A stretch of 64,000 nt of DNA from Oenanthe sinensis (GCA_028671895.1 CM053800.1:6965886-7029885); one strand, 5' to 3'. Shown: positions 47,132 to 58,974, numbered from the stretch's first letter. The notes: generated from the sequence alone by a model not told the origin. Translations and numbers: made by a program.

Positions 47132-50038
47132 TCAGTTAAACCTTTTGGTACCCCTTTGTCTTAGGGGTCCTTGGGTTAGTACATCATAAGGCATATGTGA
47201 AATAGCATTAACAAATCTAGGCATGGGATAATATTGTGCATCATCATATAACCTTCTAGATGCTTTATTCCTAGCAGAGATATGATATGGATTTCTTCTA
47301 GGAGTATATTTGTTATATTTAGCATGATTATGAGTCTTACTATGTGGGAATATGGTAATAATCGAATTTCTAGGATTAGCATTGGCATTGTAATTCGCAT
47401 TATTAATTCTAACATGAGTATTCGAAGTACTAGGATAAACATTATGACTCGTATTAGCAATATGACTCGATCTAGCATGATAATTTGCATTCTTAGACAT
47501 GTTTGCATTTATGTTACTAGATTTACCATTGTAGATAGGATTTTGAGTCTTAGAGCTATTTTGATGAACATTATCCTTTCTAGTTAAACTAGAGTTAGGA
47601 TGAACATTTTTCATGTTCCTTGGTACATAGATTATAGGTTCTTGATGATACCAAAACCTAGGTTGACTTTGAACTTTCACTTTAGGGTCATTCCTCTTTT
47701 GTGATAATTTCTTGTCATTTCTATTTTTAGAGGTTGATCCTTTAGGAACCCATTTGTACTTCCCCTTAAGTTCACCTTCTATAGCTTTGCAATATAAACG
47801 AGTATGTCCACTTACATTGCAATACGTACACTTAGGTGTGGGTGACTTAGGTGTAGCATTAATCGAAGGTCTAGGTTTATGCTCTTCCTTTTTAGGAGGA
47901 TCATTATGTTCATAACCCAATCCTTCACGATTAAATGATTCCCGGGTACCAAATACCATTCTTTCTAAAATGGCACTGCCCTTAGTGAATTGTTTCAAAG
48001 TGACTTCGAGATTTTCCTTTTCTTTGACCAAGGTATTAATCTTGTTGATCAAGGAATTCTCTTTGTCCATGACTAGAGATAAGAGCTTTTGGTTTTCATC
48101 TTTAAGCCTTTGACTTTCCAACTTCATCGTTTCTAATTCCGAGACAAGTCTTTGACGACTTTCGAGTTCAACATCTGCCTTATTTTTAAGTTTGGCATAA
48201 TCGATGTTTTTACTCATCAATTGAAGTTGGTAGTCAAATTTTTGTTCTTTTAAGGCTTCATGAAGCTCTTCCTCTCGATCTCCCGTAAGTGACTGTTCGA
48301 GGTCATTTATACGATTGCATTTTGAAGAATTCTCTTGAATCAGTGATTCGTTTTGAATTTTCAAATTTAAAAGCTCAACGTGGAGCTCACGATTGCATTC
48401 GTCTAAATGAATCTTATCATTCTCAATCTCTTCAGCTTGTCGAATCAGAGACGTATTTTCGACTACTAGAGTACGAATTTGATCATCCTTTTCGTTTGTC
48501 TCGATTTTCAAGCTTTCATTAAGAGAGAGAATGTTAGTAACGTACTCCATGTCTTTAACATGTACGTCGGTCAAACTAGTGACCTCTATTTGAAGTTGGA
48601 GACACAAATCCTCATATTTGTCTTTTTCGGATTTGGTCTTGGTATGGCTTCGATTCAATTCATCATAACCAATTTTCAAATCTTTAACCAGATTTCTAAG
48701 CTCAGAAATATCCATGTCATAATGATCAATTTTAGACAATTTAATAGCATTACTACTATAAGACGAAATTGAAATTGGTTTAGATATTACCTCTTGTAGA
48801 GAAGTGGAGGCTTCCGTAGGAATAGTTTCGTCTCCGATTGCCATTAAGCAGAGGTTAACAATTTCTTCATTCTTCTCCGGAGTTTCCTCATCCTCGCTTA
48901 AATCCCATCCACTTTCAGCAACAAGAATTTGTCCTTTAGACAAATTTGGACATTCCCTTTTAAAATGACCAGGTTGTTTACATTCGAAACAAACATTCTC
49001 ATTTTCTTCGGGATTTGTCTCTTTAGGCTTTGGTGTACAATTACTCGCAAATTTTGAGTTATTATTATAAGCATTATTTGCTTGTTGTTGTACACTTTTG
49101 CCTTTAGCATAGCTCGTACTAGTGAAATTGTTCTTATAATTCGGCCTACCCTTAGAGTTGAAAACTCGTTGTTGGTTACCGGATTTAAGAAAGCCTTTCC
49201 CGTATCTTTGAGCTTTGCTTTGTAAAACACGACGGAGTTGTCTCGTTAGTAAAGCAATTTCTTGCTCGTCGAGATTTTCTAACTCTTCGTTTAAATCGTC
49301 GTCGTTTTCATCTTCATCGATGAGTATTGCTTTTAGAGCCATACTTTTCCTCTTCTCTTCAGTTTTAGGAAAAGGCTTATCCGGAGTATTGTCTTCTTCG
49401 TATGCACGAAGGTTGCCGAATAAACTATCGATGGTATATGCATTCAAATTATGCATTTCTTTTATAGTGGTAACTTTAACTTTCCAACTCGGAGGTAAAG
49501 CTTTTAACACCCTTCGATTTTTCTCATTAACCGAATAAGCTTTTCCGAGTTGTGCAAGTTCATCAATAATCCGAGTAAATCTCGTTTCCATATCGATGAT
49601 GGTTTCACCCTCGAGGAGTTTAAAGTTCTCGTATTCTTGGATAAGAGTATCCATTCGAGAGTCTTTAATATCCATAGTTCCCTCGTAGGTAATAACCAAT
49701 TTGTTCCACATTTCTTGTGCCGACTTGCAGTTGTTAACTCTTTTGTATTCTTTTTCTGCAAGTGCACTGGTTAAGACCATTTCCGCTTTCGCGGCTATGT
49801 TCATTAACTCTTCTTCTTCACGGGTGTATTCACTGACTTTCTTTTCGATGACAATATCGTCAACTACTTTAGTCGGAACAACAACACCGTCCTCGATAGC
49901 CATCCACACTTTGACACCTTGGGATTTAGCATAGATTCTAAATCTTGTTTTCCAAGTAGCAAAGTTGGTGTCGTCGAATAAAGGAGGTCTCGAACTTGAG
50001 AGACCTTCACCACAACCAATGGTACTCAAATACGCCAT
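47132..50038 (-). CDS. gag: E2 Gag (Sirevirus-type)
   Basis: 968 residues with the same layout as E1 Gag: N-terminal RPPLFDDTNFATWKTR region, zinc knuckle CFECKQPGHFKREC at about residue 350, long probable coiled coil, second knuckle CTYCNVSGHTRLYC, and an Asn/His/Arg-rich tail ending RFN. The two Gags differ mainly by small insertions in the C-terminal tail. It ends in TGA at 47132-47134. The start codon follows the PBS by about 65 bp. Confidence 0.93.
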   Translation of the reverse strand: MAYLSTIGCGEGLSSSRPPLFDDTNFATWKTRFRIYAKSQGVKVWMAIEDGVVVPTKVVDDIVIEKKVSEYTREEEELMNIAAKAEMVLTSALAEKEYKRVNNCKSAQEMWNKLVITYEGTMDIKDSRMDTLIQEYENFKLLEGETIIDMETRFTRIIDELAQLGKAYSVNEKNRRVLKALPPSWKVKVTTIKEMHNLNAYTIDSLFGNLRAYEEDNTPDKPFPKTEEKRKSMALKAILIDEDENDDDLNEELENLDEQEIALLTRQLRRVLQSKAQRYGKGFLKSGNQQRVFNSKGRPNYKNNFTSTSYAKGKSVQQQANNAYNNNSKFASNCTPKPKETNPEENENVCFECKQPGHFKRECPNLSKGQILVAESGWDLSEDEETPEKNEEIVNLCLMAIGDETIPTEASTSLQEVISKPISISSYSSNAIKLSKIDHYDMDISELRNLVKDLKIGYDELNRSHTKTKSEKDKYEDLCLQLQIEVTSLTDVHVKDMEYVTNILSLNESLKIETNEKDDQIRTLVVENTSLIRQAEEIENDKIHLDECNRELHVELLNLKIQNESLIQENSSKCNRINDLEQSLTGDREEELHEALKEQKFDYQLQLMSKNIDYAKLKNKADVELESRQRLVSELETMKLESQRLKDENQKLLSLVMDKENSLINKINTLVKEKENLEVTLKQFTKGSAILERMVFGTRESFNREGLGYEHNDPPKKEEHKPRPSINATPKSPTPKCTYCNVSGHTRLYCKAIEGELKGKYKWVPKGSTSKNRNDKKLSQKRNDPKVKVQSQPRFWYHQEPIIYVPRNMKNVHPNSSLTRKDNVHQNSSKTQNPIYNGKSSNINANMSKNANYHARSSHIANTSHNVYPSTSNTHVRINNANYNANANPRNSIITIFPHSKTHNHAKYNKYTPRRNPYHISARNKASRRLYDDAQYYPMPRFVNAISHMPYDVLTQGPLRQRGTKRFN

Positions 50039-50102
50039 AAAAGATCAACTTTTTGTCGCGTTCGTAGGCACTGAAAAAGGCCACGGAACACAGTCAAAAG
50101 CA

Positions 50103-50116
50103 CTGCTCTGATACCA
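50103..50116 (-). other. E2 primer-binding site (tRNA-iMet)
   Basis: TGGTATCAGAGCAG on the minus strand lies two bases inside the 5' LTR. It is the canonical initiator-tRNA-Met complement and lacks the A mismatch seen in E1. Confidence 0.9.
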
Positions 50117-50118
50117 AC

Positions 50119-53100
50119 TGTTAGGTCCGTAAGGATGGGGTATTAGCTAGAAGGGGGGGTTGAATAGCTTAATACCCTTTTAAAAATTAGAGCTTAGCGT
50201 TTTAAAATTTTCTCTTCTCTTTTAAAAATGTTACTAGTCAACTAGTAAATCAAATGCGGAAATTAAAAGAGAGTAAAGAAATGGAGCACCACACACAAGA
50301 TTTTTATCCTGGTTTGCGATGGCGCAATCCCCTAACGGATCCGCTCACCCCTAGTCCAGTCCCCGAGTCCCTCCCTGAACTCGAGATTTTCCCACTATAA
50401 AAAGATTCACTCCTTATAGCGGCGGAGAAGCCTGTTACAACCACTATGTATTTATCTCGGACCTTAACTCCCCGTTAACCCCTCAAAATACAATAGCAAA
50501 CCCTACTAGACTAATCTTGGAGCGTAACTCCCCGCTACCTCCTCACAATCTAAGTAGAACCCTTACAAGTTTATCTTGGAGCGTAACTTCCCGTTACCTC
50601 CTCAAATACAAGTAAGAAAAATTAAATTACAACCCTGCGTAGACTATGTTCCTCTAACCCTCTGTAGGTCTTGGATCTTAGGTCTTAGGTCTTGGGTCTT
50701 TCCTTTTCCTCACGGTGCAGAGACACCCAACTTCCCGTCGGCGTGCCTAGGACTTGGGTCTTAGAACAAGGATCACCTCACTTCACTTCACCTCACTAGC
50801 AAAGTCTAGACAACCAGTACTACGACTTAATAACCCTGTTTAATAAAAGAAGATTGGTGGACTAGTATATTACTGTACTAGACCGGAGACAAACAGATAT
50901 ATATAATATAGCCGAAGCAACAGAATATATAAATGTGAGTCGGGGTAAGTCGCTTCGTGAGAAGGACGAACCACACGTTGTGTGTGAACGTGTATGCAGT
51001 AATTTAAGTGCGTATGCTAAAGTAAAAGCGATATGTAAAGCGTATGAATGCAAGCACTTAAATTAAATATATATATAATATATATAGGGATATATAAGGT
51101 CAAGTTATAGACCAAATATATTTGACTTGAATGAGATCAAGTACGTTTTCTAACTACTTTATTTATTTTTGTTCGATATATAAGGCCGGGGTATATGATC
51201 TAATCTAATGGCCGAATATATTGACTTGACTTATGTCAAGCTCGTTTTAGAAATCAAGTTGTTTATAAGGCCTAGAGCAACAATTAAGTTGGCCTTTAAA
51301 ACTCACTCGAAATAAACCAATAAGATTCAACGAGGATGTTTCGTTTATGTCGTACCTCGACTTATACGAATAGTATCTAACTCGGAATTAATGTTGGCTT
51401 CTTTCACTTAATAATTCAAACAAGGAGTATTTTTGTTTATGTCTTAATATATAGACTTATACAAAAATTCTCGACTCGGAATTAAAGTGAGCTTAAACTT
51501 TACAAATATTCTACGAGAGAGCTTCGTTTATATCTCTAAATAATATATGAGATTTATACGAATATTCTAATCTCGGAATATAAGTTAGTTTATGCCTCTT
51601 TTTATTTCAAACAAGGAGATGTTCGTTTATGTCTTATAATATAGACTTATACGAATATTATCTCAACTCGGAAATAAAATGGCTAACTTGCAAATATTCA
51701 ACAAGGAGTCCTTTTTGTTTATGTCCTATATAAGACTTATACAAATCGGTCTCTACTCGGAATAAAAGCTAGTTTAATTACCAAATTCAACAAGGAGTCT
51801 TTTTGTTTATACCTCTATATGAGATTTATACAAATCGGTCTCTACTCGGAACTTAAGTAACTTGGAGTCGTTATTAATCCCGGATATGTAAGCCTAGGAT
51901 ATGAACAACTAATTTGGGAGAGTAAGAGATGAAAAGAAGACTCCCCCAAATACCAACACAATCTATATATACTAAGAGAGAACAAACAATTAAAGCTCGT
52001 GTATATATAAATTGTAAACAAGGCTAACTATTTATTTAAGCTAAAAATCGAACCAAGCTAATCAATTTAAATAAATAGAGCCGAATTATATATATATATC
52101 AAATAGACAAGAAATAACTAACTTATGACCCTTGTGCTCTTGTTAGAGACAAAAATATTTCTTTCGAAACCAAGGGATACGAGTTAGGTTCGGGTTCAAG
52201 CTTTTGTGTGTGTATACAAAAATCAAGCAAGCAAGATACACACACTACTAGACATGAACTAAGCTACTGATATAAATATATAAAATTATATAACCAACTT
52301 GTAACCCTTGAGATCTAGAGAGAAATCAAGAGAAAAAGCTAGTTAGAAGCCAAAACACACAAAAAGTAGTCGCCGGAAAAAGTCGCCGGAAAATCGCCGG
52401 AAAGTGAACTTTTGGTATAACTTTGGGGACAACTAAACAAGTCTAAGGGCAGTAGATATATGGTCTTTGGGTAGCCTAAAGGGACTTGTACGGTTGGTGT
52501 GTTTAAAGTGCAAGTATATGGGTTTTTAAGCTTGAAAGGGGTAAGATCTATGTAAGAACTAAGCTTAAAGGGCAAGAACTCTTGGAGATGAAAAGCTACT
52601 GATCTTGAGAGCTTCTTGGGAGAGAAATTTGCAGCATATACTTGGCACTAAAAGGCTTGAGAAATGGTGTGGGGGGAGGGCTTTATTTATAGGCCAAAAA
52701 TGGGGCATTTTTGATTTATTTTAAAAAGGGGACAAGGGGACAAGGGTTTACATGGAGCAAGGAGAGCCACAACAATTCAAATTAAAGTTGTATCAGCTGA
52801 AAGAGGCCACATAGGTGCTTGGAAAAACGTGCTAACATCATTCAGTTAATTAATAAAGCTAATAAACACGAAACCGAACGATACGTTGGAAATATGACGT
52901 TTTTCAAAATATGCTTCAAAAATTATGAAAATTTGGGAACCATCTGGGAATAATCCCAATAGGTCATGGTCAAAATCCTACTCAATTTGGAGTTGACCTT
53001 CATTGACTTTTAATTGACCGAACAACCAATAACGATATCGGGAATACAGGCCAAAAATAAAAGTCACCCAAAAATTATGAAAAAAATCCTAAAATTCTTT

Positions 53101-53824
53101 TTCAATATTCTAATGACATTCCCCAAGTTTCAAGTCATTTGGACATGTGTAGATATTACTTTGAGAAAAAGATTGTTTCGCTGTCCCTATAGTCTGAAAC
53201 AATACTCGATAGCCCTTTGTCGGAACTTGTCAACGTTTGGACTAAAGTTTTGACTCAAAACATATTCAAATATAATATTCTTAAAATAATAATGACTATG
53301 AAGTCCAAGGAATATTTAATTTGAATTAAAATACAGATTATCCAAAGAAATAGGACAATTCAGGGCTTCAGGGATAAAATCTGTATTTTATATCTAGGCA
53401 GAACTTTGTTGAAGATAAATTGTACAAATATTTTTAGAAAATATATTGAAAATATATTCTCTTGAAAACCTTTAAAACAAACACTCTTTTGAATAGATAA
53501 CACATTTTCTGTTTCGTAAAAGCAGTGTTAAAATACTTTGTTTGTTCATCTTCAGTATATGCCTCAAACTATAACATATATAAATTAGATTTGATTTTAT
53601 CATTATTTTGATAAATCTTATCTAAATATATGTAGAAAGAAAATCATTTAGATTTGTTTATAAAAGCAGTTTGGCTCAATTTGACTTTCTTCTCGTTGAT
53701 TGTCACTTTGAATAACCTAAGGGAGGATTACTATATTAATTAGTAACTTCCTAATGCTAATTTAATTTACACTTATCATTAAGACAAAATAATCAAAACC
53801 TAATCCATAAGACTGTATCTCACA
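50119..53824 (-). repeat. E2 5' LTR (3706 bp)
   Basis: It matches the 3' LTR apart from four C/T differences (50295, 51790, 51860 and 52916-52917 region) and one G fewer in the G run. It carries the active promoter copy (TATAAATA, 52684-52691) and the three palindromic units (50464, 50524, 50583). Confidence 0.95.
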
Positions 53825-53829
53825 ATCAC
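53825..53829 (+). repeat. E2 target-site duplication (right)
   Basis: ATCAC, identical to 33892-33896. Confidence 0.95.
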
Positions 53830-53965
53830 AATTAAAGTTTGCATGATTTTATCGAGTTTTTTGGTTAAATGTGTGAAAAACAAATATGATTGATTAATTT
53901 GCAATCTAAAGAAAAGTTTAATGGATTTTTTTGACATTAGCTCTAATTTTTAAAATTTGTGCAAG
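53826..53965 (-). repeat. Right arm of the interrupted foldback element
   Basis: It is the inverse of 32771-32909 with a few mismatches. The E2 insertion point falls at the inner edge of this arm. Confidence 0.8.
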
Positions 53966-54844
53966 GTGAAAATTTGAAATGGGTCGAGTCAAGAGCAAGT
54001 TGTGAAAGAACAATCAAAGTGGGCCCAATGGATTGGAGGTGCACGTGGGGGTTGAGAAGATAATAATGATACAAGTGTGGATGCATTGAGGTGGGCTGGC
54101 CTAGATAGCATCGATTTTCACTATATTGACCGATCGATCACGTTATGTGCTTGGGATAGTCCAAATTTACATACAATAATTATTTGTGTATGGCCGACAA
54201 CAGAATATAAAGATTATGGATTTTTATGGGCTTTCAGTTTCTTCACACCCTGACACATTGACCCACCCTCATTTTCTACTCAACACTACTTTATTATTTT
54301 CTTTGTTCGTGCACAACCTTTCTGACCTGGCAGTGCAATTTTCAGATGGCTAGTAAAACTAGTCGACAAATATTTTTTGGTTTTTGGATGCAGTGACGAA
54401 ATATATATTTTGTAAACTCAACAAAAGCAAATGAGAGAAATAATTCGAATTTGTGATTTATCGAACCAGTATGTGCCGTTAAGTTCAACTTCATCAACCA
54501 TCGAATATGTATTTGCGGGAAATGGAATTAGAATTTAATAAAATTTCATGTCATAATTTATTCGTTTATTTTATTTTATAAGTTTTTTTTTATAAAATTA
54601 TTTTATAAGTTATTTATAAGTTAAATTGTCAATAGCCCCGAATTATTTATAAGTTAGATTGTCGATAGCCCCGGATCCTTATTCATTTTAATCTTATTAC
54701 ACATTTTTACTGCTCCAACTTTTATGCAGACTGAAAAAGAGAATTTCAAAATTATAATTTTTGGTTGATGAAAAATGTGCATTTTGCCTGTGTTATCAAA
54801 AATTGTAAATGCTTTTGAACTTTTAACTTGTTCACGAAAAATTA
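53966..54844. other. Intergenic, no gene seen
   Basis: AT-rich intergenic DNA. A short direct duplication around 54604-54675 (TTATAAGTTA then GATTGTCGATAGCCCCG, twice) is the only structure I noticed. Confidence 0.5.
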
Positions 54845-55053
54845 TTCCTCAGTTTTTTTTATAAATCATTTTAACTTTTAGCACGCATGTTTAGGTAATT
54901 TGAACGGATAGTAAAAAAAAAAAATTAAAATTTTTTTTTAAATTAAAATATTGATTATATATTTTAATTCAAAAAATTTAAAAATAATAATTTTAACTAT
55001 CCGGTCAAACCACGCGCTAAAAGTCAAAATCACTTATAAAAAAAACGGAGAAG
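54845..55053. mobile_element. MITE with inverted arms (Stowaway-like)
   Basis: The left arm (CTCAGTTTTTTTTATAAATC then TTTAACTTTTAGC) pairs with the right arm (complement of GCTAAAAGTCAAAATCACTT through CGGAGAAG). TA dinucleotides flank it at 54843-54844 and 55054-55055. It is 209 bp, AT-rich and non-coding. Confidence 0.55.
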
Positions 55054-55417
55054 TAATTTATTTAAGATGATTCATCTCTTTTTTAAATTATGATCTAAAG
55101 TAGACCTTTAATTCGAATTTTGAAATTCTAGTAGTAGGTATTTATTTAAATTTATATGCATTTTCCTAAGAGTTCATGTGGAGAAATTATTAGGAGGGTT
55201 GTTGATAATTTTGATGGATCAACCAAACTAATAATGAGTTGATAACCTATCATTACCGATAACTACTAGTCCAAATGATTAGTAATCTATAGCCTATAGG
55301 ATGTATATAGCTTCAGTACACTGAACTTAACAGCTTAACTTTTGACTCGTGCCGTTATGGCAACTAATTATATGATATATAAAATAAGTGTAAAATGAGA
55401 TTTTATATAAAATACTA

Positions 55418-55700
55418 CTCCCTCCGTCCCAACCAATTCTTTACACTTTCCTTTTTGGGACGTCCCATCCAATTCTTTACATTACTAAAAATAGTAACTT
55501 TCAACAATAAAATACATTATTACATCCACTACTTCACTCCACTTTTTCAACACTTTACACTATTACACCCACTACTTCATTTATTTTAACAATAAAATCA
55601 CTATTACACCCACTACTTCATTTATTTTAACAATATTACACCCACTATCTTGGTCTCCGTGCCCGGACCAAATGTAAACATTTGGCCGGGACGGAGGGAG
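55418..55700. mobile_element. Stowaway MITE
   Basis: Terminal inverted repeats CTCCCTCCGTCCC and GGGACGGAGGGAG are flanked by TA (55416-55417 and 55701-55702). These are the canonical Stowaway terminus and Tc1/mariner target site. At 283 bp it has no coding capacity. Confidence 0.92.
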
Positions 55701-55702
55701 TA

Positions 55703-56752
55703 ATAAAGAGTTTGATATTTATTAACAATATAAATAAATTTAATACTTTTATTTAATGTTCAAATTTCATTAATAATATATTGAAATTAAATATTTATAT
55801 TATTATCTATAAAACTATTAACAATTATTTATGGTTGGAAACATATTTACAACTTATTCAAATTTAATATTCAATTTATTATTAAAAATATTAACAAAAA
55901 AAGTTATTATACAGATCTATAAAAAAAATGAAAAAATGGACACCCAAATATTTATATTAATATTAAGTGGCAGGGTAAAACCTATTTCATCTTAATGTTC
56001 CTATCTGCAAATAGATTAGCAACGGAGTAATTACTAACGCAACTGAATATTAATTATTAAATTATTAAATTATACTGTAATATATATGAGTTTGTTTATC
56101 CAATTTATATGGCAAAAGTACTTTTATTTATCCTTCGAGTATATATTTATTTTATATTAATAAATTTAAATTATATTACATAAATATGTCCTTAATTAAA
56201 ATTTTATTTATTCAAAAAGAAAAACTGAAAAAATACATTTTATTTAAAAATTCATACGTCGGGTTGGGGGAGTTAGTCTTTTTTCTACTAGCCCAATTGA
56301 TTTGATTTAAAAAAATTCAACTTCTTATATTAAAAAAATAGTATATAACCGAACTCTCTCCGATTTAAATCAGATTAGGTGAGGTGGTTTGATGAATTTA
56401 TAACTAATATTAAAAGGTTTAATTTTCATATGTTTCGATGGCCGTAAAATTTATTATCTTAACACAAATGATAAAAAAATACTAATAAATTATGTTCATA
56501 AATTATAAATTTTATAATTAATCTAATAAATATTAAAAAAATTAATATATTATTGTTATTGTATTAATATATAATGAGAAAAAAGCCCCTAGGTTGATCT
56601 TAGGAAAATTACCTCATAATATTTTCCGGTATAAAAATGTTGTGGGGTTTTTGTAAATATATAAAATTTTATGTAACTACAATCAAGTCCTAGTGTATTT
56701 ATATGAAAACCCTTTTAACATTAGGTAATTCTTTCGGAACATGATTCTCATA
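55703..56752. other. AT-rich intergenic DNA
   Basis: Very AT-rich with homopolymer runs. No gene, terminal repeat or conserved motif is visible. Confidence 0.5.
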
Positions 56753-57536
56753 TCTATACTATATTATTTTAACTGAAATATTAAAAGTTTTGGTCGTCAC
56801 AATAGTATTGGGTGAATCTTAACCGTCCAGGTGAATCATAAAATAGATTCTAACAATCTAATTTTAATAAAATCTTATTTTAAAAAAGATATATCATACA
56901 TACAACTCCTTTTATACAACTCCTCACATATAATATTATATAATATTTAAATTATATTCTATATTTTATATTTTAAGAATACTACTTATCTTATAATTTT
57001 TATTTAATATATCATTAAATTTTATGAATATTAATATATAAATATCATTCCCAGGTAAACATAGAAAAAATCATAATCGTCCAATTTTAGGTGATTCATA
57101 GAAAAGATCATAATCATCCAATTTTTAAAAAAATCTTATTTTAAAAAGGATATATCATACATACAATTCTATCACCGATAGTCCTTTTTTTATATAACTG
57201 GTCACGGATAATATTATATTATATCTAAATTATATTTTATATTTTAAGAATTCTACTTATTCTATAATTTTTATTTAATATTATATTATTATAACCAAAG
57301 AAGAGAACTTTTTTTAACTCAATTTCATCACCATTCAGACTCTTTTATTTATTTAAAATTATGACTTATAATTAAATTTTATAATTATTAATATATAAAT
57401 AATATTGTATAGAAAAATATAAAAATAAATTTATAATAAAATAAATTACCATATTAAATTAAATATTTTAATTATATAAAATAATTAATATATAATTTAT
57501 TAATATCATTCGTGATTTGCACGGGTTATAAACTAG
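56753..57536 (+). mobile_element. Non-autonomous Helitron-like element
   Basis: It begins TCTATACTATATTATTTTAA after an A and ends with a small CGTG/CACG hairpin followed by GGGTTATAAACTAG, then T. The TC...CTAG ends, A/T insertion site and 3' hairpin fit a Helitron. The interior contains two diverged direct copies (around 56820 and 57090) of a segment with GATTCATA..AGAT and ATATATCATACATACAA. It is related to 18128-19548. Confidence 0.5.
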
Positions 57537-57596
57537 TATAATATATAAATTATTATGTGTGTATAAATTATTGGATATAATTATATATTATATAGC

Positions 57597-57601
<5 letters not shown>

Positions 57602-57634
<33 letters not shown>
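57602..57634. repeat. (AT)n microsatellite
   Basis: About 16 AT repeats. Confidence 0.9.
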
Positions 57635-57637
<3 letters not shown>

Positions 57638-58698
57638 CAAATTGAATTTTTTAACTCAATTTAATATTAAATTTTTTATTTTTAATTAAATGGACCAAAA
57701 TAAGGGTGAGAGTAATTGGATATAATCGATTTTCACAAGTTATGAACCCCTAATTTATGGTTTCCGAAGTCAAAGCAGGAATATTTGTGGAAGGTATGAG
57801 ATAAGATATCTAGATGACCAAAAAAGGTCTACATCTTTAAATAAATGAGGCCATGAGGACCACTTAACCATACAAATAAAATAAACAAATAGGCTTTATC
57901 ATGCAACATCTGATCATTAACTTTGTTTAAGAAATGAATCAGAATGGTAGGCAGTAAAGTTTACATTTGAAATTGAAGGCAAGTGTCCATGAGAGTAAAA
58001 ATAAAAAAATCTATTCATCTTCTGCAGTTCTGCAACAAAATCTGATGTTTGAAACTCGAAACTTTGACCTCTTGTTAGTTTTCGTTATCGACAAAAAAGG
58101 TACTATGAATAATTTTGTGATAATCAATTGATCATATCGGGTCGTATATAAATCCAAATCAATAAAATTTAGAAGTCTTGTGAATTGAATCAAATGATGT
58201 ATGTTCTTCATTCAATCTCCAAGTATTTGTGGGCATAAGCTAACCTATTAAGAGCTGCAAATAGTAAATGACTGCTAATTATAACTACAAATTCAGTTAT
58301 TAAGGCCCTCATAATCAATTCTACATGCTATAATGCTAGAAATTGACAGTTATAAGATACAAAAGCAGTAAATCAGAGTACTAGTTAACATGCATATCAG
58401 CATATAGATCAAGATATATATGTGGAGTTGTACTGCAAACTAGGTAAGAGTAGATTCGAATATAATTTCATTAGAAACTCTCCAATATACATGAAAGCTA
58501 GTATCCTCAGAGCCAGCCCATTAGGCTAATTGGTACAAAATTGTGAACTCTCAAAGGATGTATGGTACTATCCTCACCAAGCCCTCATCATCATCCCTAA
58601 CTAATCACTACTATTTACACTTGAAAAAGATCAAAAGATAAGATACTAATCATAAGAAGAGAAAGATTATCTAGTTATGATATAGATCATGAGTGTGT
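57635..58698. other. Intergenic / 3' flank of RTFL gene
   Basis: No gene is supported; the 66-codon open frame at 58011-58211 has no recognisable features. The sequence up to 58698 probably contains the 3' UTR of the minus-strand peptide gene. Confidence 0.4.
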
Positions 58699-58848
58699 TT
58701 ATTCATGCCAGCAAAGGAGCATGACTACACATCTTCTAATGATGTAAAGTCTAGCTCTTTGCTGTCTCAACACTCCTCCTAGTCCTTTGCTTGCCATCCT
58801 TCTCTTGGATCCTCTAATCCTACTGCTGCCACTGCTCATCATCTTCAT
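58699..58848 (-). CDS. RTFL: DVL/ROTUNDIFOLIA-like small polypeptide
   Basis: A 49-residue peptide starting at the ATG at 58848. The N-terminal half is basic and Ser/Gly-rich (MKMMSSGSSRIRGSKRR). The C-terminal half is the RTF/DVL domain: LRQQRARLYIIRRCVVMLLC followed by WHE, with the invariant Cys, Arg and Trp pattern. DVL/RTFL peptides are plant-specific, associate with the plasma membrane, and restrict cell proliferation along the proximodistal axis of lateral organs when overproduced. The small size and single exon are usual for the family. A TATA box lies about 127 bp upstream. It is too short for most gene finders but the domain match is strong. No neighbour suggests a shared function. 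Confidence 0.92.
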   Translation of the reverse strand: MKMMSSGSSRIRGSKRRMASKGLGGVLRQQRARLYIIRRCVVMLLCWHE

Positions 58849-58974
58849 TTTCTTGATCTTTGTTTCTGTTTTTTGTAAGAAATACTAAGAGAAGAGAGTT
58901 GGGATTAATTTCTTAGCTGAAATGAAAGGAAGTTGATGGTATTGAATTGGAGAGGAATCAAGTGAATTAAGGGG

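Larger units (their letters stand above)
33897..53824 (-). mobile_element. E2: complete Sirevirus-type Ty1/copia retrotransposon
   Basis: This is a 19,928-bp element on the minus strand with exact TG...CA LTR ends and a 5-bp TSD. The order from right to left is 5' LTR (50119-53824), PBS, gag, pol, ORF3, PPTs, 3' LTR (33897-37603). All three ORFs are uninterrupted. By eye the LTRs differ by four transitions and one base in a G run, about 0.1%. With the commonly used grass rate of 1.3e-8 per site per year this suggests insertion some tens of thousands of years ago. It is nested in an older foldback element. Confidence 0.97.

Noticed and set aside
46902..47189. Antisense ORFs across gag and pol of both elements
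   Set aside because: Shadow frames of the conserved gag/pol coding sequence on the opposite strand.
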